Assembly: GCF_029395535.1 (NCBI RefSeq)
Contig: NZ_CP113920.1
Location: 186,001-250,000, forward strand
Length of the DNA stretch: 64,000 bases
Source: Bifidobacterium sp. ESL0732
GTDB taxonomy: Bacteria; Actinomycetota; Actinomycetes; Actinomycetales; Bifidobacteriaceae
Direction of reading: 5' to 3'
The notes beneath the pieces were generated by a model. It was not told the DNA's origin, did not search any database, and saw nothing but the letters and a program-made list of their open reading frames with translations. A program made the position numbers and the translations under genes. Of this stretch, positions 28,074 through 37,781 are shown one piece after another. Position 1 is the first letter of the stretch, and each line of letters starts with the position of its first letter.

Positions 28074-28685
28074 TTATTGCTGTTGGTCCTGCATGTTCTG
28101 TATGTTCTGTTCGTTCTGCGTGGCTTGCGTGTTCTTCGCGTTCAGGAAGAAGTCCCTCACACCCTCGCGCACCTGGCGTTGGTCGTCCGGGGTGCCGAGC
28201 AGCTCGAAATTATACATGAACGGGACATGGCACTTCTTGGAAATAATGTCGCCTGCCGCACAAAACGCGGTCGCAAAGTTCCTGTTACCAGAGGAAATAA
28301 CCCCGCGGATGAAGCTGCGGTTCTTGTGTCCGTTCAAGAATTTGCGGATCTGGGGGAGCAACGCTTTCGCGACGTTGCCGCCACCGTAGGTCGGCACAAT
28401 CAGGATGTACGGCTCGCGCACCTGCAGCGGAGCCTCTTTGGGGCGCAGCGGGATGCGGTAAACGTTGATGCCCTCGTCGGGGAAGCCGCAGCTTTCGATG
28501 AAGCGCGCGGTGTTGTTCGAAACCGACGAGAAATAGACCACGGCGCCGATGTGATCGCCTTTGGCCCTGGCCTCCGGAACGCTTGGTGTAATGCACTCGT
28601 CGTCGTACGGCTCGGTTGCCGCGTTCGCGGTTCCTGTGGCGGATTCTGCGTGTGTGGTGGCGTTATCGATACTCGCGTCCGCCAT
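28074..28685 (-). CDS. nrdI: NrdI flavodoxin-like activator of class Ib RNR
   Basis: The 203-residue product is longer than usual NrdI (~135-150) because of an Ala/Thr-rich N-terminus (about 35 residues) and a Gln/Asn-rich tail. The core has the flavodoxin-like start VVYFSSVSNNTARFIE, PTYGGG and a GVISSGNRNFATAFCAAGD segment, as in NrdI proteins that supply oxidant for the Mn2-tyrosyl cofactor of NrdF. The ATG at 28685 follows GAGAAGG; in-frame upstream starts lack a binding site and would run into nrdH. Its presence implies that a metal-dependent NrdF exists in the genome, which makes the ligand-poor NrdF at 13202 more puzzling. Confidence 0.92.
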   Translation of the reverse strand: MADASIDNATTHAESATGTANAATEPYDDECITPSVPEARAKGDHIGAVVYFSSVSNNTARFIESCGFPDEGINVYRIPLRPKEAPLQVREPYILIVPTYGGGNVAKALLPQIRKFLNGHKNRSFIRGVISSGNRNFATAFCAAGDIISKKCHVPFMYNFELLGTPDDQRQVREGVRDFFLNAKNTQATQNEQNIQNMQDQQQ

Positions 28686-28743
28686 CGTCGCCTTCTCTCT
28701 AAGTTCTGTTTGGTTGGTCTGGTTGGTCCGGTTCATCGTCGAA

Positions 28744-29019
28744 CTAGGCGAGAACGGTCTGCTGGGTCTTGGCGTCGGCGGAAGTCGCAACGGCGCTGGA
28801 TGCAAGCTGCTTGATGAGGTCCGGGCGATAGCCGCTCCAGGAGGCATCCGGCGTGATGACGACAGGCGCCTGACGGAAGCTGGCCTGAGTGAGCTGCTCG
28901 AGGGTGGAGGGGTTTTCAGTCAGATCCACGGTCTCGAACGCGATGTTCGCTCGCGTAAGTTGGCGCTTGGTCGCTTCGCACTGTGGGCAGCGTGGTTTGG
29001 TGAAAACGGTAACGGTCAT
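28744..29019 (-). CDS. nrdH: NrdH glutaredoxin-like reductant of class Ib RNR
   Basis: A 91-residue redoxin with the active-site CPQC in TKPRCPQCEATKRQL near the N-terminus and the C-terminal SWSGYRPDLI segment typical of NrdH. It passes electrons, usually from thioredoxin reductase, to the C-terminal cysteines of NrdE. It is the first gene of nrdH-nrdI-nrdE; its leader carries an NrdR-type box. Confidence 0.95.
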   Translation of the reverse strand: MTVTVFTKPRCPQCEATKRQLTRANIAFETVDLTENPSTLEQLTQASFRQAPVVITPDASWSGYRPDLIKQLASSAVATSADAKTQQTVLA

Positions 29020-29061
29020 CGTAGCCTCCGAATTGATGTCTTTAAGCTTTCAAGTGACCAG

Positions 29062-29136
29062 ACTACATGGATGTAGTTCCAAACTGAACCCCAACTTTTA
29101 GTAGCGTGTCGATTTATCAACCACTAGATATAGTGC
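29062..29136 (-). promoter_or_regulatory. NrdR-type operator region upstream of nrdHIE
   Basis: CCACTAGATATAGTGC (29121-29136) matches the NrdR box pattern acaCTATATATAGtgt closely. A second dyad, ACTACATGGATGTAGT (29062-29077), lies nearer the gene. The centres are 59 bp apart, more than the 20-32 bp usual for NrdR pairs, so the second may be a weaker or different site. NrdR would repress the operon when dATP is plentiful. Confidence 0.65.
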
Positions 29137-29495
29137 TTACGGCTCCTAAAGGCAGATGGCGCAAGGGGTGTCGCAAAGGGACGCAACATTGCGTATTACA
29201 TACGATGTGGGCTATTTCACAATACAGGTCGGCAAAAGAAAATAGACAAGTGGATTGATGTGGAAAAATCTGGATAATTCAGTGGATAAGTAAGTTTTGG
29301 CTGCTGGCTTTCGGAAACGGGCGGCAAACTGTTTTGCTTGCGGTTTTTGCTATTCGGGTTGCTGCGAAGAGCGGGCTGTAAGCAGATAACGCGGCGACCG
29401 ATTTTTGATGGCATGACTATTGCATGGCATTGTGGACAGTTCCGTTATTACAGAGGTAGTTTTGTGGGGCGATAATATACTGGTTGCTCCGAGTC
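29137..29495. other. Intergenic region upstream of nrdHIE, no gene seen
   Basis: About 360 bp without a supportable gene between the nrd leader and the end of the TetR gene. It should include the nrdHIE promoter on its right-hand side. No strong terminator stem was found. Confidence 0.4.
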
Positions 29496-30380
29496 TCAGT
29501 CGTCCTCGCGCAGCTCTTTGACAATGGCGCGGATGGCGCGTTCGATGTCACTGATTTCGGCTTTTCGGAGTTCTTCCGTCTGCTCTTTGCCGCTCAAAAG
29601 TTTCATCCCGCTGGAAACGAGGCCTTCGGAGATGGCGATGCCGACCTGTGGGCTGGTTGAGTTGAGCTGCCCCCAGGCGGCGACGATTGGGGCATTGACA
29701 CGTTGGTGCAGGCTTGGTTGGGCGGGTTCGAGCGGCTGGTCGCTCGGCATCCGGGCATTGTCTTCGCCGCGAACGCTCGCCGGTATGTCTATCGGGCACT
29801 TCGAAACGTTGCTGGGTTCGGCGATTGGGCACCTTGAAATATTGCCTGATTTGGCTTCAGGGTTCTTTCCTGATAGTGCGTCGCCTGATACTTCTTGTGA
29901 TTCCGATTCGGTGTTTTGTTCTTGTGGAATGTCAGAGTTGTGGTTATTGTCCTGGTCGTCATCGTTGTCGCCAGCCTTGTCGTCGGGTTTCGGCCAAAGC
30001 CGCTTGTCGTCGCGATAGGTCTGGGCGTCGCTCAGCGGTATCTGCGTCATCCAATCGTGACCCTGCAGGATGGACTGTTCGAGATTGATCTTGACCCACT
30101 GCACGATGATTTCCGCCGGATCGGTGATGCCGCCCAAGCCCTTTTCCAGCGCTTCGACCCACTGCGGCATGTGCCGGGCCATCAGCTGGCGACGCAGATC
30201 CTTCATGTCACGCACGTAACGGTAGATGGAATTTCGTGCGATGCCGGCACCTTTGCTGACGTTGGCTGGGGTGAGTGCCTCGCCGCCCTGCTCGCGCATG
30301 ATTTTTTCCGCCGAATCGAGCAGCGCGTTCATGGTGTGACGTCGATGTTCCTCAAGATTGGCCTCATTGATGCGTGGCAT
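29496..30380 (-). CDS. TetR-family regulator with large acidic insertion
   Basis: A 294-residue protein. The N-terminal helix-turn-helix (about 10-65; ALTPANVSKGAGIARNSIYRYVRDMKDL) is of the TetR type. The effector domain is split by a long Asp/Asn/Ser/Glu-rich low-complexity stretch (about 140-225, including DNDDDQDNNHNSD). The ATG at 30380 follows GAGAGGG; a longer reading would lack a site. It is divergent from a 14-TM exporter, a usual arrangement for a repressor of drug efflux. The insertion is atypical for TetR proteins, which are normally ~190-220 residues. Confidence 0.85.
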   Translation of the reverse strand: MPRINEANLEEHRRHTMNALLDSAEKIMREQGGEALTPANVSKGAGIARNSIYRYVRDMKDLRRQLMARHMPQWVEALEKGLGGITDPAEIIVQWVKINLEQSILQGHDWMTQIPLSDAQTYRDDKRLWPKPDDKAGDNDDDQDNNHNSDIPQEQNTESESQEVSGDALSGKNPEAKSGNISRCPIAEPSNVSKCPIDIPASVRGEDNARMPSDQPLEPAQPSLHQRVNAPIVAAWGQLNSTSPQVGIAISEGLVSSGMKLLSGKEQTEELRKAEISDIERAIRAIVKELREDD

Positions 30381-30745
30381 ATCGTCCCTCTCGTGTTTCG
30401 CGGCGCGGCTGGGTAATCGTATATTCCATATTATCTGCACTGCTTGTCCATATTCCAATCCTGCCCATTGTGCAGACTTCCGAGTGCGCCACAAATGTTT
30501 CCCGACCATACTATAGGCATTCCATTCGCGTTGTCATCGGTTGTGGTAGATTTTATCGGTATTTAGTCTCTCTTTGCTTTGCCGGTTGCGGAATTTTGGA
30601 TTTTGCCGCTATCCGATTTGCGCGTCGCGAGGTTAAAGCGTATAGTCGCTGAAGGTTTGCGACACCTAGTCGCAAAAATATGCATTTGTTGACGATATGC
30701 CTTATGGGATTTGAGGTATATCGCCGTCATTACGAAAGATTGATT

Positions 30746-32473
30746 ATGACTGAACAGCAAAATGGCCAAGTCGCCCCAGGTCACAAAGTTGCAGATTCCG
30801 CGGTCAAGCCGCCGTGGAACGCGTTGTGGGTGCTGGCGTTGGCGCTGGCGATGATCGTGCTCGACAGCTCCATCGTCAACGTCTCGATTCCGGTGATGAT
30901 TCGTGAGATCGGCCTGAACCTGACCGACGCGCAATGGGTCACTTCGCTCTACAACATCATTTTGGCCGCGCTGCTCCTGCCGTTCGGCAAGCTCGGCGAC
31001 CTCAAAGGCCGCAAAATGACCCTGCAGGTCGGCGTCGTCATCTTCGTCTCCGGCTCGATTCTTGCCGCCTCCTCAAATGGCGCCACGCTCTTGCTCAGCG
31101 CCCGAGCGGTGCAGGCCATCGGTGGGGCGCTGGTGATGCCTTCGACGCTTTCCATCGTCTCGGCTTCCTTCCGGGGCAAGAACCGCGCCATCGCGTTTGG
31201 CGTCTGGGGTTCGGTGATGAGCGCAGCCGCCGCCGTCGGCCCGTTCCTCGGAGGTCTCTTTACCCAGACCATCGGCTGGCGCTGGATCTTCCTGGTCAAT
31301 CTGCCGATCGGCATCATTGTGTTCGTTTCCGCCATATTCTTCGTGCCGAAAACCGGCGGCAAGGCCGGAGCCTCCGCAATGGGTGCCGCCGCCCAAAAAC
31401 TGGCTGCCGTCGATGCCGCCAAGTCCGCGGGCAAACCCGACGGTTTCGACCCGCTGGGCATCGTGCTTTCCGCGCTGGGTTCCGCCTTCCTGCTCTTCGG
31501 TCTGATTGAAGGCCAGACTTACGGCTGGGTCAAGCCCAAGGGCGACTTCGGCATCTTCGGCTTCAAGTGGGGCGCGAATTGGCCGGTTTCGGTCATCCCG
31601 ATCTGCATCGTACTCGGCATCGTTTTCTTCGCGCTGTTCATCTACACCGAAAACAGCCGCGCCCGCCGTGCGCAGCCGGTGATGCTCGACCTCTCGCTCT
31701 TCCGCATCCCGACCTTCGCCATGGGCAACATCGCCGCCGGCGCCATCCAGGCCGGAGAATTCGTCATCATGTTCGTCCTGCCGCTTTACCTTATTAATGT
31801 GCGCGGCCTCAACATGATTCCCACTGGCGCGCTGCTGGCGACCATGGGTCTCGGCGCCATCGTCTCCGGCGGCCTCGCACGTCCGGTCACCGCGAAAATC
31901 GGTGCCCCGCACACCGTGCAGTTCGGACTGATCGTGGAGATCCTGAGCGTTCTCGTCCTCATGGCGATGATGCGTCCGGGGCTTTCCGTGGTCTGGATGC
32001 TCGTGCCGTTCGTCATGTACGGCGTCGGTCTCGGTTTCGCCGCCGCCCAGCTCACCAGCCTGGTGCTTTCCGAAGTGCCTGTCGCCCAATCGGGAGAAGG
32101 CTCCGCGACGCAATCGACTATCCGTCAGCTTGGCACTGGAGTCGGTGCGGCGCTCGCGGGCCTGGTGCTTTCCGTCATGGTCACGAATATCGCGCCCACG
32201 TCGCTTCAAGGTGTACGCGGCCTGCCGTCGCAGCTGGTTTCCGGCCTCACCACTTCGCTTGACGCTTCGGCTGGTTCCGCCATCGTCGGCATCCGTGCTC
32301 AGGGTGCTCACGGCAAGCTTGGTCCGCTCGGCCCGCAAGTGGTCGACGCGATGACCTCGGCCTTCACCCGTGCCAGCCAATGGACGTTGGTCGCCGCCAT
32401 CGTCCTGCTCGCTATCGGCCTCATCGCCTCGATCTGGGTCGCCCGTGCCGCCCAGCGCGACAAAGTCGAGTAA
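30746..32473 (+). CDS. MFS multidrug exporter, DHA2 (EmrB/QacA) type
   Basis: The 575-residue protein is predicted to have 14 membrane segments. The helix 1 region reads MIVLDSSIVNVSIPVMI, as in the DHA2 family. The loop after helix 2 is LPFGKLGDLKGRKMTL and the antiporter motif C region is GPFLGGLF. A hydrophilic loop (about 225-260) and a long extracellular-type loop near 480-530 are typical. It would export hydrophobic drugs by proton antiport. The ATG at 30746 is chosen because the family pattern starts just after it; its RBS is weak. It is divergent from the TetR regulator, which probably represses it. Confidence 0.9.
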   Translation: MTEQQNGQVAPGHKVADSAVKPPWNALWVLALALAMIVLDSSIVNVSIPVMIREIGLNLTDAQWVTSLYNIILAALLLPFGKLGDLKGRKMTLQVGVVIFVSGSILAASSNGATLLLSARAVQAIGGALVMPSTLSIVSASFRGKNRAIAFGVWGSVMSAAAAVGPFLGGLFTQTIGWRWIFLVNLPIGIIVFVSAIFFVPKTGGKAGASAMGAAAQKLAAVDAAKSAGKPDGFDPLGIVLSALGSAFLLFGLIEGQTYGWVKPKGDFGIFGFKWGANWPVSVIPICIVLGIVFFALFIYTENSRARRAQPVMLDLSLFRIPTFAMGNIAAGAIQAGEFVIMFVLPLYLINVRGLNMIPTGALLATMGLGAIVSGGLARPVTAKIGAPHTVQFGLIVEILSVLVLMAMMRPGLSVVWMLVPFVMYGVGLGFAAAQLTSLVLSEVPVAQSGEGSATQSTIRQLGTGVGAALAGLVLSVMVTNIAPTSLQGVRGLPSQLVSGLTTSLDASAGSAIVGIRAQGAHGKLGPLGPQVVDAMTSAFTRASQWTLVAAIVLLAIGLIASIWVARAAQRDKVE

Positions 32474-32500
32474 TTAGAGATTTCATCATTTTGAAATTGT

Positions 32501-32530
32501 GCTCTGCCAAAATTTTCGGCAGGGCTTTTT
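32501..32530 (+). terminator. Rho-independent terminator after the DHA2 exporter
   Basis: GCTCTGCC pairs with GGCAGGGC (7 of 8) around a 9-base loop and is followed by five T residues, 27 bp after the stop codon. Confidence 0.85.
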
Positions 32531-32918
32531 CATGTGAGCCGAGTTTCGGGGCCCATCCATGTGATCAATCTAGACTCGATGACGACGTCGTGCTCAGCGC
32601 AGATGTGTCGGATTGAGGCTCTGGGTTTATCGCGAAGACGGTAATCGTTTTGTTGTCGGACGATTCGTTTTTTCTCATTATGTATATCGTTTGATTTTAA
32701 ATGTCAGTATTTTGTATGTCTTACAAATTAAGGTAATACCTATTATTTCGGCGAAATTGCTAAAATGTCCCAAAATAAGGGCAAACGATTGACGACAAAT
32801 AACGGCAATCCTTCGCGTTATTACAATTCTATAGTTATTATCGCGATAGAGCGCAAAGTGCGTTCAGCGATACTTCCGACGATGCGGTCGGCGGTATCAG
32901 CCCGAAGCGAGGTGGCTT
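32531..32918. other. AT-rich upstream region of the surface beta-helix gene
   Basis: About 390 bp with no supportable gene. The stretch 32640-32850 is A/T-rich and presumably contains the promoter of the gene at 32919. No operator palindrome was identified. Confidence 0.4.
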
Positions 32919-35900
32919 ATGAGAATAGGTTCAATGCCAGGCAAACGCGGTTCCGAAAGACTGCGTTCGAAAAAAGGGAAGCTGGTGGCGGTTTTTGCCG
33001 CGGCGGCCACATTGCTTTCGATGGTGCTGGTAAGCCCGTCGATGACAATGGCAACGCCGGTAAGTGGAGGTAAAGGCGTTTCCGCGAAAACCCTGTCGAC
33101 GCAAGGTGTCGGCACAAGGGGAAGCGATGCCACTTTCGTTTCGGTAGGACCGTCGACCGACGGCACGACCTACTATGTTGACAGCACCAACGGCAGTGAC
33201 GCCAACGACGGCAAGAGCGCCGAACACGCGTGGAAAAATCTGACCCAGGTTTCGGCGCAAACCTATGCCCCCGGCGACCACATCCTTCTGGAGTCCGGCA
33301 GCACGTGGAACGGCCAGACGCTCATGCCCAAAGGCAACGGTGTGGACGGCAAACCCATCGTCGTGGATCTCTATACGCGTGGTGAGGGTGGCGCGGCCAC
33401 TTACACCGCTTCGAAACGGCCTGTGATCAATGGCAACGGTACTGAGAACGTCTTGGGTACCTTCAAGCGCTACATTTCCGGCGCCGTGCAGCTGACCAAT
33501 CAGGAATACTGGTCCATCCGCGATCTCGAGGTGACCAACACCCCGGAGCTCTCCAATCCGAAGGGCTTCAAGAAACCCGGAGACAAGCAACGAGCGGGTA
33601 TCCTGCTGCTGGGCTACGGCCTCAACCGCAACCTCAACGGCGTGACCGTTGAGAACGATTACGTGCACGATGTGCAGTCCGAGTACTACCTCAAAGCGGA
33701 CCATGATCGCCTGCCGATGAAACTCAAGCACAGCGGCGGCATCATTGCGCTCGGCTACTGGATTAACCCCGATGGCAATGCCGTCAACAGCGCCAACCCT
33801 GTGGCCGACACCGGATTCAGCCACTTGACCATGCAGAACAACATCGTTCAGCGTGTCGGTCTCGAAGGCCTGCGCACCAAGGCCGAAAGCGGTACCGGGT
33901 CCTATCCGAAGCTCTTCACCGACGTGACCATCAAGAACAATTATCTTGAAGACATCGCCGGCGACGCCATCGTGATGTCCGAAGTCGGCGACAATGGTCT
34001 GATCGAAGGCAATATCGTCGTCCATGCCTGCGCTGCCGATTATGGTACGCAGAATTACGCGGCCCTGTGGGTGATGGCCAGCCATAATGTGCTCGCCCAA
34101 TACAACGAGGTCTACGGCAACAAATACGGCTACAACGACGCCGAGGCGTTCGACATCGACATGCAATCGAGCAACGTGACCTACCAATACAACTACAGCC
34201 ACGGCAATGGTGGCGGTTTCATGCTTTTGATGAGCGACCAGGCCAATTCGACGGTGCGATACAACATCTCGGCCAACGACGGCGGCGGCAACCAGGGCAC
34301 GAATGCGGACGGGTCGGGCGCGGGCGGTTCTCCCTACACCTACAAGGAACAGAGCCTCTTCCATTATTGGATCAAGGACGACGGTCCGGCTATGCCCAAT
34401 ATCTATAACAACACGTTCTACGTCGGTGATGGGGTGACCACCTCCCTGTTCGGTGAGGGCAACAGCAGTGACAACAGCGGCGCCATCGCCCACTTTAACA
34501 ACAATGTCGTCGCCAAGGCCGGTGCAGGCAAGGTGAAGTTCCTTTCGAACTATCCGTCTAATGGCAGCGCCCCCACGGAACGCAGCCTGCACGCCGATGC
34601 CGCGTCCTATCTGAACCATAACCTCTTCTCGACCGCCGACATCGCCAGCGCGGCCAGCGGCACCACCGTTTCGGGACTGCAGGGCACGGGCAACGTCTTC
34701 GGCGATCCGAAGCTCGCCATCGAAACCCAGCCCAACGGCGTGGGTGAGTTGGACGGCCAGATCAACACCGTGCTCGACAACCCGGCAACCAGTCTGCCGT
34801 GGGGCAATCCAAAGGAACGCCTGCGCCAGCGCGCATCTCTGTTCAAGATTGCCGCCGACAGCCCTGCCGTGGCCAAAGGCCAGAAGCAGGATGGCATGCC
34901 GAGCGAAGATCTCTTCGGCGGTAGTACGGTTGATCGCGGCATCGATATCGGTGCCCACCAGGTCTCCGATCACGAGATCCGCACGGATTACACGCCCGAA
35001 GCCGTCAATGTTTCAACGCCGGCCGGCGTCTATCCGCAGTTGCCGCAGTCCATCAATGTCACCATCAAGGAAACGGTCGATGGAACCACCACCCAGCGTA
35101 CGGAAAAACATGCGGTCAAGTGGGATTACGTCAAGCAGGATGATTACGGCAGCGCTGGAACCGTCAACGTTTCCGGAGCGATTGACGGCATCACTGCTGT
35201 GAAGGCCAGCGCCACGGTGACGGTGACCGGCACGTTGGGGTCTGGGGCGAATGTGCAAAGTGCATTCGTCGATACGGCGGATGCCTCCGTTCAGCGTGAC
35301 ATCGCTGACACCGCCATGGCGGCACAGGCTGGTAGCGGCACGGCGGTCAGCAGCCCCAAGTCGCCGTTTGGTAGGAATTATTCAAACAATCTGATCCTGC
35401 GTTTGAAGAATGCTTCCTTGGCAGGCTACAATCGGAGGTTCTATGTGAAGTTCGACCCGTCCGCCTACGCAGGACGGCCGGACGAGATCAAGAACGCGAA
35501 GCTGCGTGTATATGTCAACCAGTTCAACCTTAACAACAGTGCCGGCTCCACGCCTGATGAACAGCTGCGCAACACCGCATTCCGTGTGGATGCCTATGCC
35601 ACTGATGCGAATTGGGATGCGAACGCCGTGACGTGGAACAACGGTCCCGGCAATGCCGACGTCACTGCGGCCAATCACCAACCGCTGGGGGCGGGCGAAA
35701 ATATTCCCACCTACAACACCCTCAAACCGGCGGGTAGCCGGGTGGTGACCAACGGCGAAATCATCGACAACCAATACGCGTTGGATATCGACGTGACGCA
35801 GTATGTGCGCAGCCTTGGCTCGATGAAGCCAGTGAGTTTCCTGGTGGACGTCCCCATGAGCGATACCACGAACTTCAACCGTGACAACGCCGGATTTGAT

Positions 35901-37190
35901 GCTTTCTCCGCCGCGGGGGCGCAACGGGCGTTCATCGATTATACAGCCGGGACGTTCAAGCTTCCCGATTCGATGAAGGGCTTTACGATGAGTGCCACGG
36001 CGCTTGCGCCCAAGCTGCTCGTCTCCGACTCCTATATATCATCAGTCAAGCCAGTCGAAGCCACCATCAAGCCCGGCGAGGTGCCGACCTTGCCGAACCA
36101 GGTACACGTCACGTATTCTGACGGCAGGAATATGGACGTGCCGGTGACATGGCCGACGTTCGATGTGCAGAGCTTCACCGCAGACGGTGACTTCACGGTC
36201 AGCGCGGATGTGCCGCAGATCGGCAGGCCGGTGGCCGCGACGATTCATGTCAAATCCGATGCCATCACCTCGCTCGACCCGCTACCTACGCTCGATAAGC
36301 CGGTGGGGCTAGGTCGTACGCAGCTTGGTATGCCGAGCACCATCGTCGCGCATCTTGCCAGCGGTGGGCAGGTCACCCTCAACATTCCCGGTTGGGACGA
36401 TGACCCGACCAACTACACCGATCAGAGCGCTCCGGGAACCTATCGTTTCCCGGGCTCGCTGGTGCTGCCGCTCGGTGTATCGAATCCCGAAAACCTCAAG
36501 CCGAGGCAGGAGGTGCGCACACATCCGCTGCCGGTGGCGATTAGGCTGGCGTTGCCGACTGGCTCCACCGGGCCGATCGTGGCCGGTAAGCAGGCTTCGG
36601 TGAAGCTCGCGCTGAATGTAGCCGGAAAAGCGCCGTATACCCAGGCCGACGACTGGGGCAAGGCGGTACACTGGTCGCTGACACGCGTTGGCGCGACCCC
36701 CGCTCCTGCTCCTTCTCCGGAGTCGGAATCGGTTTCGGCGCAGGGCGGGACGCCTGGCGAGCCGACGATCGACCAGTCTGGCACAATTACCATCCCCTCT
36801 GATGCCGAAACCGCAGAATACGAGGTATCGGCCACAAGCGAGCAGGTTCCGGGGCTGTCCGGTTCGCTTCGTATCAGCGTGCAATCGCTGAGCGACTACG
36901 AGCAGTCACACCCCAGCGATGGGCAAACGCCTACTCCGCCGTCCGGTGGCTCTGGTCCTGGAGCTTCAGCTCCCGGTCCCGGCTCGCAACTGCCTGGTTC
37001 CCCGTCGCCTCTGCCTGGCGGCCCGGGAGCAATGTCCGGTGCAGGCAAGGCCCTCGCGAATGCCAACGGTGCAAGCCTGAGCGAAACGGGTGCCAATGTC
37101 AGCGCGGTGATTGCGGTGGCCGCGATGGCTGGCATTCTGTCCCTTGCGCTCGTTGCTGCGGTCATGTTGCGGCGTAGATTCGTTCGGTGA
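32919..37190 (+). CDS. Wall-anchored beta-helix glycosidase, GH136 lacto-N-biosidase-like
   Basis: A 1423-residue surface protein. It has a signal peptide (about 1-46), a right-handed parallel beta-helix (about 85-560) and an Ig-like Big_4-type domain (about 685-770). A CBM96/DNRLRE-like beta domain (about 775-1035) is followed by two more Ig-like domains, a Pro/Gly/Ser-rich wall spacer (about 1330-1380), and an LSETG sorting motif at 1387 with a membrane helix and RRRFVR tail. In the helix, YNDAEAFDID places Asp407 and Asp414 seven residues apart, the spacing of the catalytic pair I recall for LnbX (Asp411/Asp418). This suggests a GH136-type glycosidase, though a pectate-lyase-like or binding role is possible. 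GAGGTGG precedes the ATG. No LnbY-type chaperone gene is adjacent. Confidence 0.7.
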   Translation: MRIGSMPGKRGSERLRSKKGKLVAVFAAAATLLSMVLVSPSMTMATPVSGGKGVSAKTLSTQGVGTRGSDATFVSVGPSTDGTTYYVDSTNGSDANDGKSAEHAWKNLTQVSAQTYAPGDHILLESGSTWNGQTLMPKGNGVDGKPIVVDLYTRGEGGAATYTASKRPVINGNGTENVLGTFKRYISGAVQLTNQEYWSIRDLEVTNTPELSNPKGFKKPGDKQRAGILLLGYGLNRNLNGVTVENDYVHDVQSEYYLKADHDRLPMKLKHSGGIIALGYWINPDGNAVNSANPVADTGFSHLTMQNNIVQRVGLEGLRTKAESGTGSYPKLFTDVTIKNNYLEDIAGDAIVMSEVGDNGLIEGNIVVHACAADYGTQNYAALWVMASHNVLAQYNEVYGNKYGYNDAEAFDIDMQSSNVTYQYNYSHGNGGGFMLLMSDQANSTVRYNISANDGGGNQGTNADGSGAGGSPYTYKEQSLFHYWIKDDGPAMPNIYNNTFYVGDGVTTSLFGEGNSSDNSGAIAHFNNNVVAKAGAGKVKFLSNYPSNGSAPTERSLHADAASYLNHNLFSTADIASAASGTTVSGLQGTGNVFGDPKLAIETQPNGVGELDGQINTVLDNPATSLPWGNPKERLRQRASLFKIAADSPAVAKGQKQDGMPSEDLFGGSTVDRGIDIGAHQVSDHEIRTDYTPEAVNVSTPAGVYPQLPQSINVTIKETVDGTTTQRTEKHAVKWDYVKQDDYGSAGTVNVSGAIDGITAVKASATVTVTGTLGSGANVQSAFVDTADASVQRDIADTAMAAQAGSGTAVSSPKSPFGRNYSNNLILRLKNASLAGYNRRFYVKFDPSAYAGRPDEIKNAKLRVYVNQFNLNNSAGSTPDEQLRNTAFRVDAYATDANWDANAVTWNNGPGNADVTAANHQPLGAGENIPTYNTLKPAGSRVVTNGEIIDNQYALDIDVTQYVRSLGSMKPVSFLVDVPMSDTTNFNRDNAGFDAFSAAGAQRAFIDYTAGTFKLPDSMKGFTMSATALAPKLLVSDSYISSVKPVEATIKPGEVPTLPNQVHVTYSDGRNMDVPVTWPTFDVQSFTADGDFTVSADVPQIGRPVAATIHVKSDAITSLDPLPTLDKPVGLGRTQLGMPSTIVAHLASGGQVTLNIPGWDDDPTNYTDQSAPGTYRFPGSLVLPLGVSNPENLKPRQEVRTHPLPVAIRLALPTGSTGPIVAGKQASVKLALNVAGKAPYTQADDWGKAVHWSLTRVGATPAPAPSPESESVSAQGGTPGEPTIDQSGTITIPSDAETAEYEVSATSEQVPGLSGSLRISVQSLSDYEQSHPSDGQTPTPPSGGSGPGASAPGPGSQLPGSPSPLPGGPGAMSGAGKALANANGASLSETGANVSAVIAVAAMAGILSLALVAAVMLRRRFVR

Positions 37191-37236
37191 GCGTGCAATG
37201 ACATTGTGCGAATAATCCGGACAAAGTACGCAAAGT

Positions 37237-37303
37237 AACTTGCGGCATCTTCTTGCAAGTCGAATCGAATGATCCGATTGCGGGAGGGTGCCGCAAGTTT
37301 TAT
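37237..37303 (+). terminator. Segmented hairpin terminator after the surface protein gene
   Basis: AACTTGCGGCA (37237-37247) pairs with TGCCGCAAGTT (37289-37299), with an inner AATCG/CGATT stem (37263-37267, 37275-37279), followed by TTTTAT. It lies 46 bp after the stop codon. Confidence 0.75.
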
Positions 37304-37781
37304 ATTCGCTTTTTATCCCGTGGCCCCTTTGCTTAGGGAAAGTATCGTTGCGGGAGAGGCGATCCTCACGTTCGAGCGGACGATCCAGTGCTGCAAATTT
37401 TAGAAACGATTTATCTGATGTTTGTCTTAAAAAGACCAAACGAACCTTTATGCGGCTACGAAATGGAATGTTCAGTTCTATGCTGCTAGCTGATTTTAGA
37501 CGTTTTGCTTTGGAGCAACGGTGAGCGCGAACAATTCGCCGTCAGAACAACGAAGAGTGTGATTATATTACCTAACACTGTTCAGTTTCGTTGATATTGG
37601 GCGTCTATAAGGCATTGGCTGAAAATGCAACAAAAGTAATAAAATTACTAATGATGGTGTATAACAAGCATCGCATTTAATGGGTTTGCACCCCCGAATT
37701 TCCAACCGATAGTCTGCTGCGGAAAAGAAATTCAGGCCGTGAAATCTCTAATTACGCGACGAAGTCGAGTAGAGGCCTCTC
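37304..37781. other. Intergenic region between convergent genes, no gene seen
   Basis: About 480 bp, partly AT-rich (37530-37680), between the surface protein gene and the ECF-linked operon that runs toward it. Short reading frames lack ribosome binding sites and family resemblance. Confidence 0.35.

Noticed and set aside
32931..34973. 680-codon open frame opposite the beta-helix gene
   Set aside because: It is the complement of a gene with signal peptide, domains and sorting signal, and has no features of its own.
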